A stretch of DNA of 64,000 bases from Noviherbaspirillum pedocola (GTDB lineage: Bacteria; Pseudomonadota; Gammaproteobacteria; Burkholderiales; Burkholderiaceae_D), in NCBI RefSeq assembly GCF_016632335.1, contig NZ_JAEPBG010000012.1:1-64000 (forward strand), written 5' to 3'. Position 1 is the stretch's first letter. The number at the start of each line of letters is the position of its first letter. The notes beneath the pieces were generated by a model that was not told where the DNA came from, searched no databases, and worked only from the letters and a program-made list of their open reading frames with translations. The translations under genes were made by a program, and so were the position numbers. Below, in pieces: positions 36,305 through 44,379 of the stretch.

Positions 36305-37672
36305 TTACCAGCCTATGGTGATGGTTGCGGTGGTGGGCGCGGTGTGATGCAGCGAGGCGCTGGCATCCCAGACGTCGTCATACGCAAACCCGTAGCTCAG
36401 GCCATGCAGATTGTGGTCATGCCAGAACTTCGAATACCAGTTTGCGGCCGAGTCGCTTGGGTAGTAGGCGGATTTGTCCGACCACTTCTCGGGCGTTTCC
36501 GCGACATGGCGATTGAGCGCGGCGCATAATTGCGCCTGGATATGCAGCTGGTTCCTGTATTCGATGTCGTTTTGCGTTCCACTCGCGTCATCCAGCACGC
36601 CATTGCCGAGCAGGGCTTCAGCAGTCGTGGGCTTGCGCTTGATGCGGTAGGTGTACTTTGGCTTTTCAGGATCGTCGCCTTCATCGTGGAAAACGAACTC
36701 GCCATCCTTTACCGATCCGCGAAACTTCATGTTTTGTGAATTGGCAAAGACGAGATCTTCAACGCCATCCCTGTACTTCTCCCACACCGCATCGATATAC
36801 CGCGCCAGATAGTTCGCCTCGTTACGGCCATCGTGGAAATCGCCATGCGCCGGCGCGATGATGCGATACGGCGGCTGGGCCAGGCGCTTGAATTCGCTGG
36901 GCACTTCGGCAGTGAACTTGCGGAACAGTTCATCGCGCGACTCGGTCAGCGGCTCGCCGACCTCGCCATCAAAGCCATCGGCGCCCTGCAGGCGCAGGCG
37001 GATCGGGAAGCCGAAGTGGTCGACGCGCGTGGTATTGATGTAGATACCCTTGTCCTCGACGATGGCCATCTCGATGAAGTCGAAGATCACCTTCTGATTC
37101 GGGTCGGTCGGATTTTCAATATTGGCGCCGGCATAGGCGATGTCGCCCTTCACATCCTTGTTGACCTTGATGTACATCGGCTCGCCGATGCTGAAGAAGA
37201 TGCGCGCTGAATCAATGGGTGGCAGGGTGATGGTCTTGGCCTCGGCCAAGGTATGGAAGTAATTCGCATAGAAGCCACCGTCGCGAGGGCTGTAGAGCTT
37301 GTTATCCTCGAGCGTCATCGGCACCAGTTTGCCCGACAGATCGACGTGCACAAACTTCCCCTTCTTGTCCTTGCCAATGATGGCCCAGTACACCTGATCG
37401 TCGGGCTTTTGCCCGTTGGTGCCATTGACGAATTCAAACCTGACCTGCTTGTTCCATGCGAGCGTGCCTGCATTTGCCGATGCGCCAGCTCTGACGGTTC
37501 TCATTGTCACAGCAGCCTCTTTCGGTTGCACCGTGCCGGATACGACACCGAACGGATTGCTGCGCAGGCCGGTACCGGCTGCCGCATTCTGCTCTGCCGC
37601 TGCATTGAAAGTGAGGCTGGCAGTCAATAGGGCGGCAATGACTATGCCGGCTCTTTGCATGCATCGTTTCAT
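36305..37672 (-). CDS. Secreted GH64-type beta-1,3-glucanase
   Basis: A 455-residue exported protein. Signal peptide at about residues 1-26, a long linker, then a thaumatin-like/GH64 region: VRFEFVNGTNGQKPDDQVYW, ARIFFSIGEPMYIKV, NPTDPNQKVIFDFIEM, and INTTRVDHFGFPIRL. The acidic pair E201 and D218 fits the catalytic Glu/Asp of GH64 laminaripentaose-producing enzymes, although the spacing is 17 residues and not the 16 I recall, so this needs an alignment. Such enzymes cut the beta-1,3-glucan of fungal walls or algal polysaccharide. The gene converges on lgt (11 bp apart) and has no other polysaccharide genes beside it. Confidence 0.75.
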   Translation of the reverse strand: MKRCMQRAGIVIAALLTASLTFNAAAEQNAAAGTGLRSNPFGVVSGTVQPKEAAVTMRTVRAGASANAGTLAWNKQVRFEFVNGTNGQKPDDQVYWAIIGKDKKGKFVHVDLSGKLVPMTLEDNKLYSPRDGGFYANYFHTLAEAKTITLPPIDSARIFFSIGEPMYIKVNKDVKGDIAYAGANIENPTDPNQKVIFDFIEMAIVEDKGIYINTTRVDHFGFPIRLRLQGADGFDGEVGEPLTESRDELFRKFTAEVPSEFKRLAQPPYRIIAPAHGDFHDGRNEANYLARYIDAVWEKYRDGVEDLVFANSQNMKFRGSVKDGEFVFHDEGDDPEKPKYTYRIKRKPTTAEALLGNGVLDDASGTQNDIEYRNQLHIQAQLCAALNRHVAETPEKWSDKSAYYPSDSAANWYSKFWHDHNLHGLSYGFAYDDVWDASASLHHTAPTTATITIGW

Positions 37673-37875
37673 ATCGTTTTCTCCGCTACGCTATGCAGGA
37701 ACGGCGTCAGCAAGCAAAGCGAGACTAAGGGAATGGACCGCCACTAGACGCTGCGGAAGCGTGATTCAAGACGCCGTCCTCCCTGCGTAACAGTCAATTG
37801 GCCGGCGTTGCAACGCCCGGGCATGCTACAAGTCAAACGATGGATGGAGGGATGGCAAAGCGGATATGCGCGGCT

Positions 37876-38346
37876 TCAACCCAGAAGCTGCAGAATGCGC
37901 TGCCAATGCGCCGGCTCAACTGGCGTAATGGACAACCGGTTGCCGCGTCGAAGCACCAGCATGTCTGCCAGCGCTGGATCGGCCTTCATTTCGAAGAGGG
38001 ACAACAGCCGCGTCTTGCGTATGGCGCGTACATCCACCAGCATCCAGCGCGGCTGTTCCTGCGTGGACTTCGGATCGTGATAGATGCTGGAAGCATCGAA
38101 CTGGGTCGGATCGGGATACGCCGTGCTCGCAACCTCTGCAACGCCGGCGATACCTGGCTCGGCGCAACCCGAGTGATAGAACAGCACGCCATCGCCTATG
38201 CGCATTGCATCGCGCATGAAATTGCGCGCCTGGTAATTGCGCACGCCGGTCCAGGCCACCACGCCATCGGGCGCGGCCAGCGCATCATCGATGCTGACTT
38301 CCTCCGGCTCGGATTTCATCAGCCAGTATTGCCGGTTGCGGTTCAT
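37876..38346 (-). CDS. EVE domain-containing protein
   Basis: A 156-residue EVE (PUA-like) protein. The opening RQYWLMKSEPEEVSIDDALA and VAWTGVRNYQARNFMRDAM are typical, as is GDGVLFYHSGCAEPGIAGVA. EVE domains bind modified bases in DNA or RNA; the bacterial stand-alone form has no settled role. It lies between the GH64 gene and 6S RNA, all on the minus strand. The 203 bp after it hold no further gene. Confidence 0.9.
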   Translation of the reverse strand: MNRNRQYWLMKSEPEEVSIDDALAAPDGVVAWTGVRNYQARNFMRDAMRIGDGVLFYHSGCAEPGIAGVAEVASTAYPDPTQFDASSIYHDPKSTQEQPRWMLVDVRAIRKTRLLSLFEMKADPALADMLVLRRGNRLSITPVEPAHWQRILQLLG

Positions 38347-38421
38347 GGATAAGGGCGCCTCCCCGCGCCCTGCGCAAGGCTGTGTCGCCTATGTCGCATG
38401 TCAGCCAATGAGAAGAACGAA

Positions 38422-38440
38422 CGGATGAGCAACTCATCCG
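38422..38440. other. Small hairpin downstream of the 6S RNA terminator
   Basis: CGGATGAG and CTCATCCG pair around CAA. It lies just past the 6S terminator on the minus strand, between it and the EVE gene. No T run on that strand; role unclear. Confidence 0.4.
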
Positions 38441-38446
38441 GGCAAT

Positions 38447-38480
38447 AAAAAAGCGGCTGCATTCTCAAATGCAGCCGCTT
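38447..38480 (-). terminator. Terminator of 6S RNA
   Basis: AAGCGGCTGCATT pairs with AATGCAGCCGCTT around a four-base loop, followed on the minus strand by a T run. Confidence 0.85.
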
Positions 38481-38487
38481 CGAATTA

Positions 38488-38660
38488 AGTCCCGCCTGTG
38501 CCGCTTTGCCGGCATCCCGAACCTTACGGTTCAAGGCGGTCACAGTCAGTTCAACTTCGGGTTCATCGGACTAGCGACGCTCACACCCGTCAAACAATAT
38601 TCCGCAACCTATGCACATAAATGGTTCAAGGAATATATGGCATGGCGAACACGGCAGGAG
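38488..38660 (-). ncRNA. ssrS: 6S RNA
   Basis: About 173 nt, with ends set by the promoter upstream and the closing stem. 5' TCCTGCC-GTGT pairs with the 3' end of the RNA (ACAGGCGGGA region, with one bulged A), the closing stem of 6S RNA. The conserved CTTGAACC...GGTTC hairpin is seen near 38520-38540, before a GCCGGCAAAGCGGCACAGGC stretch. In known bacteria 6S RNA binds the RNA polymerase holoenzyme in stationary phase and serves as template for pRNA. Position 62 bp after zapA, on the same strand, matches the usual neighbour. Ends are approximate to a few bases. Confidence 0.88.
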
Positions 38661-38666
38661 GAGCTA

Positions 38667-38694
38667 AGTCTACTCCAATCCTGTGGCATGTCAA
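38667..38694 (-). promoter_or_regulatory. Promoter of 6S RNA
   Basis: On the minus strand a perfect TTGACA (38694-38689), a 16-bp spacer and TAGACT (38672-38667), about seven bases before the deduced 6S start. It lies in the 28 bp just after zapA. Confidence 0.8.
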
Positions 38695-38722
38695 AGGCCG
38701 TTTGCGAAAAAAATCCGATGAC

Positions 38723-39022
38723 TTAATCGGCTGCAAGCGTACTGTCGAGCAGCGCGTGCATGGCATCGATCTTCTGCTTCACTTCGGCCATCGTTTGCCC
38801 CGAGAACGGGCCATTCGGCGCCTTCGTTGCAAGCAGCTCGGCGGCAATGCCGAGCGCAGCGATCACGGCGATGCGGTCGTTGCCCTTGACCTTGCCGGCA
38901 TCGCGTATCGTGCGCATGCGCTGGTCGAGATAACTGACTGCCATGCGCAGCGCCTCCTCTTCCCCCTCGCGACATGCCAGCATGAAAGGTTGGCCAAGGA
39001 TAGTGACGTTCAACTGGCTCAT
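38723..39022 (-). CDS. zapA: Cell division protein ZapA
   Basis: A 99-residue Z-ring stabiliser. The opening SQLNVTILGQPFMLACREGE, followed by a coiled helix (DQRMRTIRDAGKVKGNDRIA), is standard for ZapA. It overlaps the ZapB-like gene upstream by four bases, and 6S RNA follows on the same strand. Confidence 0.92.
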   Translation of the reverse strand: MSQLNVTILGQPFMLACREGEEEALRMAVSYLDQRMRTIRDAGKVKGNDRIAVIAALGIAAELLATKAPNGPFSGQTMAEVKQKIDAMHALLDSTLAAD

Positions 39023-39522
39023 ACCGCTTCCCTATCGTGCTGAGTCTCTTGCTGGGTTTCGTCCTGCGCCTCGGCGTTCGGATCAGGCTCGGGTTCAGGG
39101 GGCACGGGCAGCTTGTCGAGCAGCGCGATCACGCGTGCCTGCGCTTCATTCATGCGCGCGTGCAGATCGGCATTCTCGGTGCTGAGCGCATCAATGCGTG
39201 CCTGCATGTCCGCGCTGATGCGGTCGATGCGCCCTTGCATATCGGCCGTGACGGCATCGATGCGACCCTGCATATCGGCGGTGATCGCGTCGATGCGGCC
39301 CTGCATCTCGCTTGTTACCGCGGCCACGCGGCGACCCGACTCGGCATGCAGCGCTTCGACGCGCTGATGATGCTCGGCATTCAGGGTGTCGATGCGCTGG
39401 CGCATCTCGGCATTGAGCGCATCGACCTGCCGTTGCAGGGTGGTCTTTTGCTGACGCAAGCCGTGCGCCAGTTGCGCCAGCCGGCCGAGCTTTTCGGCAA
39501 GGGTATCGAAGTCGGAAATCAT
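39019..39522 (-). CDS. ZapB/DUF904-like coiled-coil protein with an internal repeat
   Basis: A 167-residue cytosolic coiled coil encoded directly before zapA with a 4-bp overlap. Residues 1-60 (DFDTLAEKLGRLAQLAHGLR) resemble the small Zap-type coiled coil usual here; residues 68-111 are four near-identical 11-residue units (EMQGRIDAITA-like, encoded at 39190-39321), and the end is acidic and Pro-rich. The usual neighbour is about half this length. It likely helps Z-ring assembly with ZapA, by position. ATG 39522 is preferred because earlier codons read as noise. Confidence 0.75.
   Translation of the reverse strand: MISDFDTLAEKLGRLAQLAHGLRQQKTTLQRQVDALNAEMRQRIDTLNAEHHQRVEALHAESGRRVAAVTSEMQGRIDAITADMQGRIDAVTADMQGRIDRISADMQARIDALSTENADLHARMNEAQARVIALLDKLPVPPEPEPDPNAEAQDETQQETQHDREAV
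39190..39321. repeat. Four tandem 33-bp repeats inside the ZapB-like gene
   Basis: Units begin at 39190, 39223, 39256 and 39289, each built on ATCGATGCG, then CCTGCATATCGGC and a variable end. They encode 11-residue coiled-coil units, three helical turns each, so copy number can change without breaking the frame. Confidence 0.8.
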
Positions 39523-39601
39523 CGCGAGACTATAGTGGCGGTCAACAATGCTGGTCAATATTCGGTCCGCTTGCCATTGCCGGCCAGTCGGGCCCTGGAT
39601 T

Positions 39602-40378
39602 TTACTTCATGTCGCCCACTGCCGATGCGCCAAGCCAGGCTTTGGCGAAATCGGCCTTGGTCATTGCCTGCCGTCGCTTGAGCAGACGCCGCATCAATTG
39701 CTGAAAGTGGGAAACGGTGCGCGGATACAGCGCGTCGCGCGGATGCAGGCTGAGCCTGGCCAGTGGCGCATCGCTGATCAGTCCCGCGGACCATCCGGCA
39801 AGCTGGCGCGACAATTCCCTGCCCCATGCATTGCGACTGCTGTAGACCAGGCTCGGCGCCTTGAGCGCAGCGCCGGATGGGAGCAGATGAAAATGGCTCC
39901 AGGTAGTGGCGTAAAGAAACGGAAAGCGTCGCAGCGCTTGCCAGGCGCCATCGCCCATCAGCCATGCCGGCGGCACGAAACCCTGCACTGGCCAGCCGCG
40001 ATGCGCGAACCATTCCATGCCCATGTCGAGCTTGCGTTGCGCATCCTCGGCTGACAGCGCCGCGAATTCGCCCTCGCTGGTGGTGTACACCCGGCGCGCA
40101 TAGCGCTCGCGCCAGCCGCGCGGCGGCGGCCCCTCGTCGAGATGCACATAGCCGTGCAGCGCCAGCTCGTCGCCGCGATTGAGGCGTTGCTCCAGGGCGC
40201 GCAGATAGGTCGGCGGCGCTTCCTCGCGATGATGATAGGCAGGTACGACCAGAAGCGTCACGGGGATGTCGGCCACATCACGGATCGCGTCGAACAGCTT
40301 CACGCACAGCTCCCAGGTGGCTGGCGCGACATCATGAATCGATACGCACAGCGCGCGCGGCGCTTCAATCGATCGCAT
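39602..40378 (-). CDS. DUF2334 polysaccharide deacetylase-family protein
   Basis: A 258-residue NodB-like protein. ALCVSIHDVAPATWELCVKL holds the catalytic Asp of the deacetylase fold, and GDELALHGYVHLDE carries the His-containing metal motif. The family acts on sugars or sugar lipids, but the substrate is unknown. ATG 40378 overlaps the glycosyltransferase stop by 14 bp, so the two are an operon, probably for a glycan or glycolipid. Confidence 0.8.
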   Translation of the reverse strand: MRSIEAPRALCVSIHDVAPATWELCVKLFDAIRDVADIPVTLLVVPAYHHREEAPPTYLRALEQRLNRGDELALHGYVHLDEGPPPRGWRERYARRVYTTSEGEFAALSAEDAQRKLDMGMEWFAHRGWPVQGFVPPAWLMGDGAWQALRRFPFLYATTWSHFHLLPSGAALKAPSLVYSSRNAWGRELSRQLAGWSAGLISDAPLARLSLHPRDALYPRTVSHFQQLMRRLLKRRQAMTKADFAKAWLGASAVGDMK

Positions 40379-41513
40379 AGCGCGGCCGCACTTCCAGCGC
40401 GGCATGCTGATTTGCCCCAACCAGGCTGGAGTAATGGTGGATCAGCTGCGGCATGACCCGGCTCCAGTCGTAATGGCACAGCATGCGTTCACGCGCCATG
40501 GCACCCAGACTGCGCATATCGCGCCGGTAGATATCTTCGATGCCCTGCGCCAGCGCATCGACGCTGCCCGGCTCGACCAGCATGCCCGACTGCCCGTCAA
40601 CCAGCTCGGCCACACCGCCAGCATTCACGCCGAGCACAGGCACGCCGCAGGCCATTGCTTCCAGCGCGACCATGCCGAAGGTTTCCTTGTCACCCGGATG
40701 CACGAACAGATCGCAGCCGCCGATCAAAGCCGCCAGCCGGGCCGGCTCCCGTTGAAACGGCAGACGCGTGAGCTGTGGGAAGCTCGTCAGTTCGGGGCCG
40801 CTGCCAATGACGAGCAGATGATAAGGCTTGCCGAGTCGACGCACGGCCTGCATCAAGAGGGGCAATCGCTTCTCGCGCGAAAAGCGTCCAGCGTAGACCA
40901 GAAGCCGCGTATCCGCGCCCAGACCCAGCTTCGCGCGCAAGTCCGCATGCGCATGCTCGGGCGCGAAGACCTTCGTATCCACGCCCAACGGCTGCCGTTC
41001 CACCCGCGTAATGCCGAGCTTTCTGAGCTTGGCGACCATGCATGCGCTGGGAGTAAGCACGAGATCAAAGTGTGGATACAGAGAAGCGACATAGCGGGTG
41101 GCGGCGCGTTTGGCAATGCGGCCGAAACGCTGCCCGACAAGCACCGGCAAATCCGAATGATAGAAAGCCACCGCCGGCACGCCGAGACGACGACTCGCCT
41201 GCAGACCGCTCCAGGCACACTGATACGGATCCCCCACCTCGACCAGATCCGGCTCGAGCCGCTCTACCGCGCGCCGCGCCAACGCCACCGGCATGGGTAG
41301 CGGCAACGGTATGCGGTATCCATGGCTGCCGGGTATTGTCATGCCGGGAATCGACACCACATGCTTTTCGATCTCGCTACGGCGGGACACGGGCGCGACG
41401 ATGGTGTGGCGTATGCCGGTATGGCTGCGCAACCATCGCGACTTGGCCGAAAGATAGGTGCCAACCCCACCGGTCACGGACGGATAGAACATGGTGAGGT
41501 CGACCAGGTGCAT
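40365..41513 (-). CDS. GT4-family glycosyltransferase
   Basis: A 382-residue GT-B retaining glycosyltransferase. N-terminal HLVDLTMFYPSVTGGVGTYL; C-terminal nucleotide-sugar domain with VYAGRFSREKRLPLLMQAVR and the EX7E motif region (PGDKETFGMVALEAMACGVP). Sugar and acceptor are unknown. The start ATG 41513 gives a normal opening; no good ribosome site is seen. It is followed in the same operon by the DUF2334 deacetylase. Confidence 0.85.
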   Translation of the reverse strand: MHLVDLTMFYPSVTGGVGTYLSAKSRWLRSHTGIRHTIVAPVSRRSEIEKHVVSIPGMTIPGSHGYRIPLPLPMPVALARRAVERLEPDLVEVGDPYQCAWSGLQASRRLGVPAVAFYHSDLPVLVGQRFGRIAKRAATRYVASLYPHFDLVLTPSACMVAKLRKLGITRVERQPLGVDTKVFAPEHAHADLRAKLGLGADTRLLVYAGRFSREKRLPLLMQAVRRLGKPYHLLVIGSGPELTSFPQLTRLPFQREPARLAALIGGCDLFVHPGDKETFGMVALEAMACGVPVLGVNAGGVAELVDGQSGMLVEPGSVDALAQGIEDIYRRDMRSLGAMARERMLCHYDWSRVMPQLIHHYSSLVGANQHAALEVRPRYAID

Positions 41514-41990
41514 CTTGTTTTGATTATTCCTCTTGACAGTGCCGCTTACCTTAATGGAAAACCCCTTGCCAGCGATTGAGTTCACTCAACGCCTTCGGGC
41601 ACATGGATTCAAACCGGATCATGCTGCCCGGATGCATGGCGCGGCCATTGCCGCAGCAGCACGCGCGCTTTCGCCGGCCCGATTGCGCTCGCGCAAGCCG
41701 AAGGCCATGCGCATCGTTGGAGAATCGCGTATTGCCGCGACCGAAAGCCGCCAACGCGTGAAGGAAAATGGCAAACGCAAATTCGCCGCGGCCATCACAC
41801 TTTTCATGAAAATCGGTTATGATCTGCCCAATTCCCCGCCGCAGCACCTCTTGCCATCCCGCGTTAATCACAGTAAGCCCGCACCGTCGATGACCGTTGC
41901 CGGTGTTTGCGGGAATCCACCACGATACGCCGCAAGCGGCATGGCAATCCGTACTGAAGCGTTGATCCCTAATCCCCCCCAGAGGAAATC
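41514..41990. other. 477-bp gap between the divergent glycosyltransferase and trxA genes
   Basis: No convincing gene. Open frames on both strands here read as Arg/Ala-rich chance translation. Seen: a short palindrome TTGAGTTCACTCAA near 41576-41589, and TTTTCATGAAAA near 41802-41813 followed by TATGAT, which could be promoter parts for trxA. No tRNA or known riboswitch shape was recognised. Confidence 0.5.
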
Positions 41991-42317
41991 ATGAGCGAAA
42001 ACATCAAATACATCACTGACTCATCCTTCGAATCCGATGTCATTAAATCCGACAAGCCCGTGCTGGTCGACTTCTGGGCCGAGTGGTGCGGTCCGTGCAA
42101 GATGATTGCTCCGATCCTCGAGGAAGTCGCCAAGGAATACGATGGCAAGATTCAGATCGCAAAACTGGATGTGGACGCGAACCAGGCCGTCCCGGCCCGC
42201 TTCGGCATCCGCGGCATCCCGACGCTGATCCTTTTCAAGAACGGCGTTGCCGCTGCGCAGAAGGTCGGCGCGCTGGGCAAGGGTCAACTGACCTCGTTCA
42301 TTGACAGCAATATCTGA
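41991..42317 (+). CDS. trxA: Thioredoxin
   Basis: A 108-residue cytosolic thiol reductant. Active site WAEWCGPCK (C33, C36), cis-Pro loop [11 protein letters not shown], and normal length. GAGGAA lies before ATG 41991. rho follows after 119 bp in the same direction, a pairing common in proteobacteria. Confidence 0.96.
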   Translation: MSENIKYITDSSFESDVIKSDKPVLVDFWAEWCGPCKMIAPILEEVAKEYDGKIQIAKLDVDANQAVPARFGIRGIPTLILFKNGVAAAQKVGALGKGQLTSFIDSNI

Positions 42318-42436
42318 TGCCGCTGTAACCGGCGGCGGCGCCCCGAGCGCCGCTGCCGGTCAATAACAAAAAAACCGACAACTCCACGCAGTTCCCTCCC
42401 CCACCTTTTATTTCCCGTCCCGGGACACACATACAC

Positions 42437-43702
42437 ATGCATTTATCTGAACTCAAGGCGCTGCACGTCTCAGCCTTGCTGGACATGGCAATCAGCCTGG
42501 ACATCGACAATGCTGCGCGCATGCGCAAGCAGGAACTGATGTTCGCGATCCTGAAGAAGCGCGCCAAGCAAGGCGAGCAAATCTTCGGCGACGGCGCACT
42601 CGAAGTGCTGCCCGATGGCTTCGGCTTCCTGCGCTCGCCGGACGCGAGCTACATGGCCTCCACCGACGACATCTACATTTCGCCGTCGCAGATCCGCCGC
42701 TTCAATCTTCATACCGGCGACTCGATCGAAGGCGAAGTGCGCACGCCCAAGGATGGCGAGCGCTATTTCGCGCTGGTGAAGGTCGACAAGGTCAATGGCG
42801 AATCGCCGGAAGCCTCGAAACACAAGATTCTGTTCGAGAACCTGACACCGCTGCATCCGAACCGCATGCTGCACCTCGAGCGCGAGATGCGCGGTGAAGA
42901 GAACATCACCGGCCGCATCATCGACATGATCGCGCCGATCGGCAAGGGCCAGCGCGGTCTGCTGGTGGCCTCGCCGAAGTCGGGCAAGTCGGTCATGCTG
43001 CAGCACATCGCGCATGCGATCACCGCGAATCACCCGGACATCGTGCTGATCGTGCTGCTGATCGACGAGCGCCCCGAGGAAGTGACCGAGATGCAGCGCT
43101 CGGTGCGCGGCGAAGTCGTGGCATCGACCTTCGATGAACCGGCCACGCGCCACGTGCAAGTGGCCGAGATGGTGCTCGAGAAGGCCAAGCGCCTGGTCGA
43201 GATGAAGAAGGACGTAGTGATCCTGCTGGACTCGATCACCCGTCTGGCGCGCGCCTATAACACCGTCATCCCGGCATCGGGCAAGGTGCTCACCGGCGGC
43301 GTGGACGCCAATGCGCTGCAGCGCCCGAAGCGCTTCTTCGGCGCGGCGCGCAACGTCGAGGAAGGCGGCTCGCTGACCATCATCGCTACCGCGCTGATCG
43401 AGACCGGCAGCCGCATGGATGACGTGATCTACGAAGAATTCAAGGGCACCGGCAACATGGAAGTGCATCTCGAGCGTCGTCTGGCCGAGAAGCGCGTGTA
43501 CCCGGCAATCAACCTGAACAAGTCCGGCACGCGCCGCGAAGAGCTGCTGATCAAGCCGGACCAGTTGCAGAAGATCTGGGTGCTCAGGAAGCTGCTGTAC
43601 GGCATGGACGAGATCGAGGCAATGGAATTCATCCTCGACAAGATGAAGGCCACGAAGAACAATGCCGAGTTCTTCGACATGATGCGCCGCGGCGGATCCT
43701 GA
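42437..43702 (+). CDS. rho: Transcription termination factor Rho
   Basis: A 421-residue hexameric RNA helicase that ends transcription. N-terminal [20 protein letters not shown], cold-shock-like RNA-binding region ([15 protein letters not shown]), Walker A in [11 protein letters not shown], Walker [16 protein letters not shown] and the Q/R loops. Length matches E. coli Rho. In E. coli rho is autoregulated through its leader, but no such leader was identified here. Confidence 0.97.
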   Translation: MHLSELKALHVSALLDMAISLDIDNAARMRKQELMFAILKKRAKQGEQIFGDGALEVLPDGFGFLRSPDASYMASTDDIYISPSQIRRFNLHTGDSIEGEVRTPKDGERYFALVKVDKVNGESPEASKHKILFENLTPLHPNRMLHLEREMRGEENITGRIIDMIAPIGKGQRGLLVASPKSGKSVMLQHIAHAITANHPDIVLIVLLIDERPEEVTEMQRSVRGEVVASTFDEPATRHVQVAEMVLEKAKRLVEMKKDVVILLDSITRLARAYNTVIPASGKVLTGGVDANALQRPKRFFGAARNVEEGGSLTIIATALIETGSRMDDVIYEEFKGTGNMEVHLERRLAEKRVYPAINLNKSGTRREELLIKPDQLQKIWVLRKLLYGMDEIEAMEFILDKMKATKNNAEFFDMMRRGGS

Positions 43703-43720
43703 TTCGCCAGCCCATCCATC

Positions 43721-43843
43721 CGTAGGTTGGGCTGACGAAGGAAGCCCAACATGCGCGCGTGCCACAAACGTTCTGACGGAAGAAGCCCAGCGGAAGTCCG
43801 CAGAGATTCGAGCTTCATGTTGGGCTTGGCAGCTTAACCTACG
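43721..43843. repeat. 123-bp palindromic element between rho and rpmE (REP/MITE-like)
   Basis: Terminal arms CGTAGGTT (43721-43728) and AACCTACG (43836-43843) are perfect inverted repeats. Inside, AAGCCCAACATG (43742-43753) and CATGTTGGGCTT (43816-43827) are a second perfect 12-bp inverted pair. GTTGGGCT (43726-43733) also pairs with AGCCCAAC (43743-43750), so the left arm alone makes a hairpin. It has no ORF. A diverged copy lies at 137-170. Confidence 0.75.
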
Positions 43844-43859
43844 CACCGGCATTTCCGGC

Positions 43860-43865
43860 TATAAT
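43860..43865 (+). promoter_or_regulatory. Probable -10 element of rpmE
   Basis: A perfect TATAAT lies 17 bp after the palindromic element and 97 bp before the rpmE ATG. A clear -35 is not seen; it would fall at the end of the element. Confidence 0.45.
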
Positions 43866-43962
43866 GCCGCCTCCCCATTTCCGGCAAGTGATCGACAATC
43901 GGGTCAAGAAGCAGCGCGACCGACGAAGTGACGATTGGCTACCGACCCTTATCGAGGAAACC

Positions 43963-44232
43963 ATGAAAGAAAGCATCCACCCGAATTACCGCGAAGTCGT
44001 GTTCCATGATCTGTCCTGCGACTTCAAGTTCATCACCCGCTCCACCATCGCGACCCGCGACACCATCGACTTCAACGGCAAGCAATATCCGCTCGTGAAG
44101 ATCGAGGTTTCCTCGGAATCGCATCCGTTCTTCACCGGCCAGCACAAGATCGTCGATACCGCCGGCCGCGTCGAGAAATTCCGCCAGAAGTTCGGCAAGG
44201 TGGGTTCGCGCACCGCTGTTGCAGGCGCCTAA
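43963..44232 (+). CDS. rpmE2: Ribosomal protein L31, type B
   Basis: An 89-residue L31 of the zinc-free B type: [20 protein letters not shown], then [20 protein letters not shown] and [12 protein letters not shown]. The C-type CXXC zinc motif is absent, which marks it as the paralogue used when zinc is low, unless it is the only L31 in this genome. ATG 43963 is chosen for the standard N-terminus. A terminator follows. Confidence 0.93.
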   Translation: MKESIHPNYREVVFHDLSCDFKFITRSTIATRDTIDFNGKQYPLVKIEVSSESHPFFTGQHKIVDTAGRVEKFRQKFGKVGSRTAVAGA

Positions 44233-44251
44233 TCGCCAGGCCAGCATCATC

Positions 44252-44276
44252 AAGGCAGCTTCGGCTGCCTTTTTTA
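44252..44276 (+). terminator. Terminator of rpmE
   Basis: AAGGCAGC pairs with GCTGCCTT around TTCG, then a run of T. Confidence 0.9.
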
Positions 44277-44379
44277 TTTGCGGCGCCCTTCCGCACGCAT
44301 GGCATGTCCACACACTGATGGGCATGTTTTGCGGCACAATGTCCGCCCCGCTACAACTCGTCCATTCCCGCAAGCATTC

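Noticed and set aside
41533-41994. 153-codon frame upstream of trxA
   Set aside because: Arg/Ala/Pro-rich with no motif, overlapping the trxA ribosome site; probably chance.
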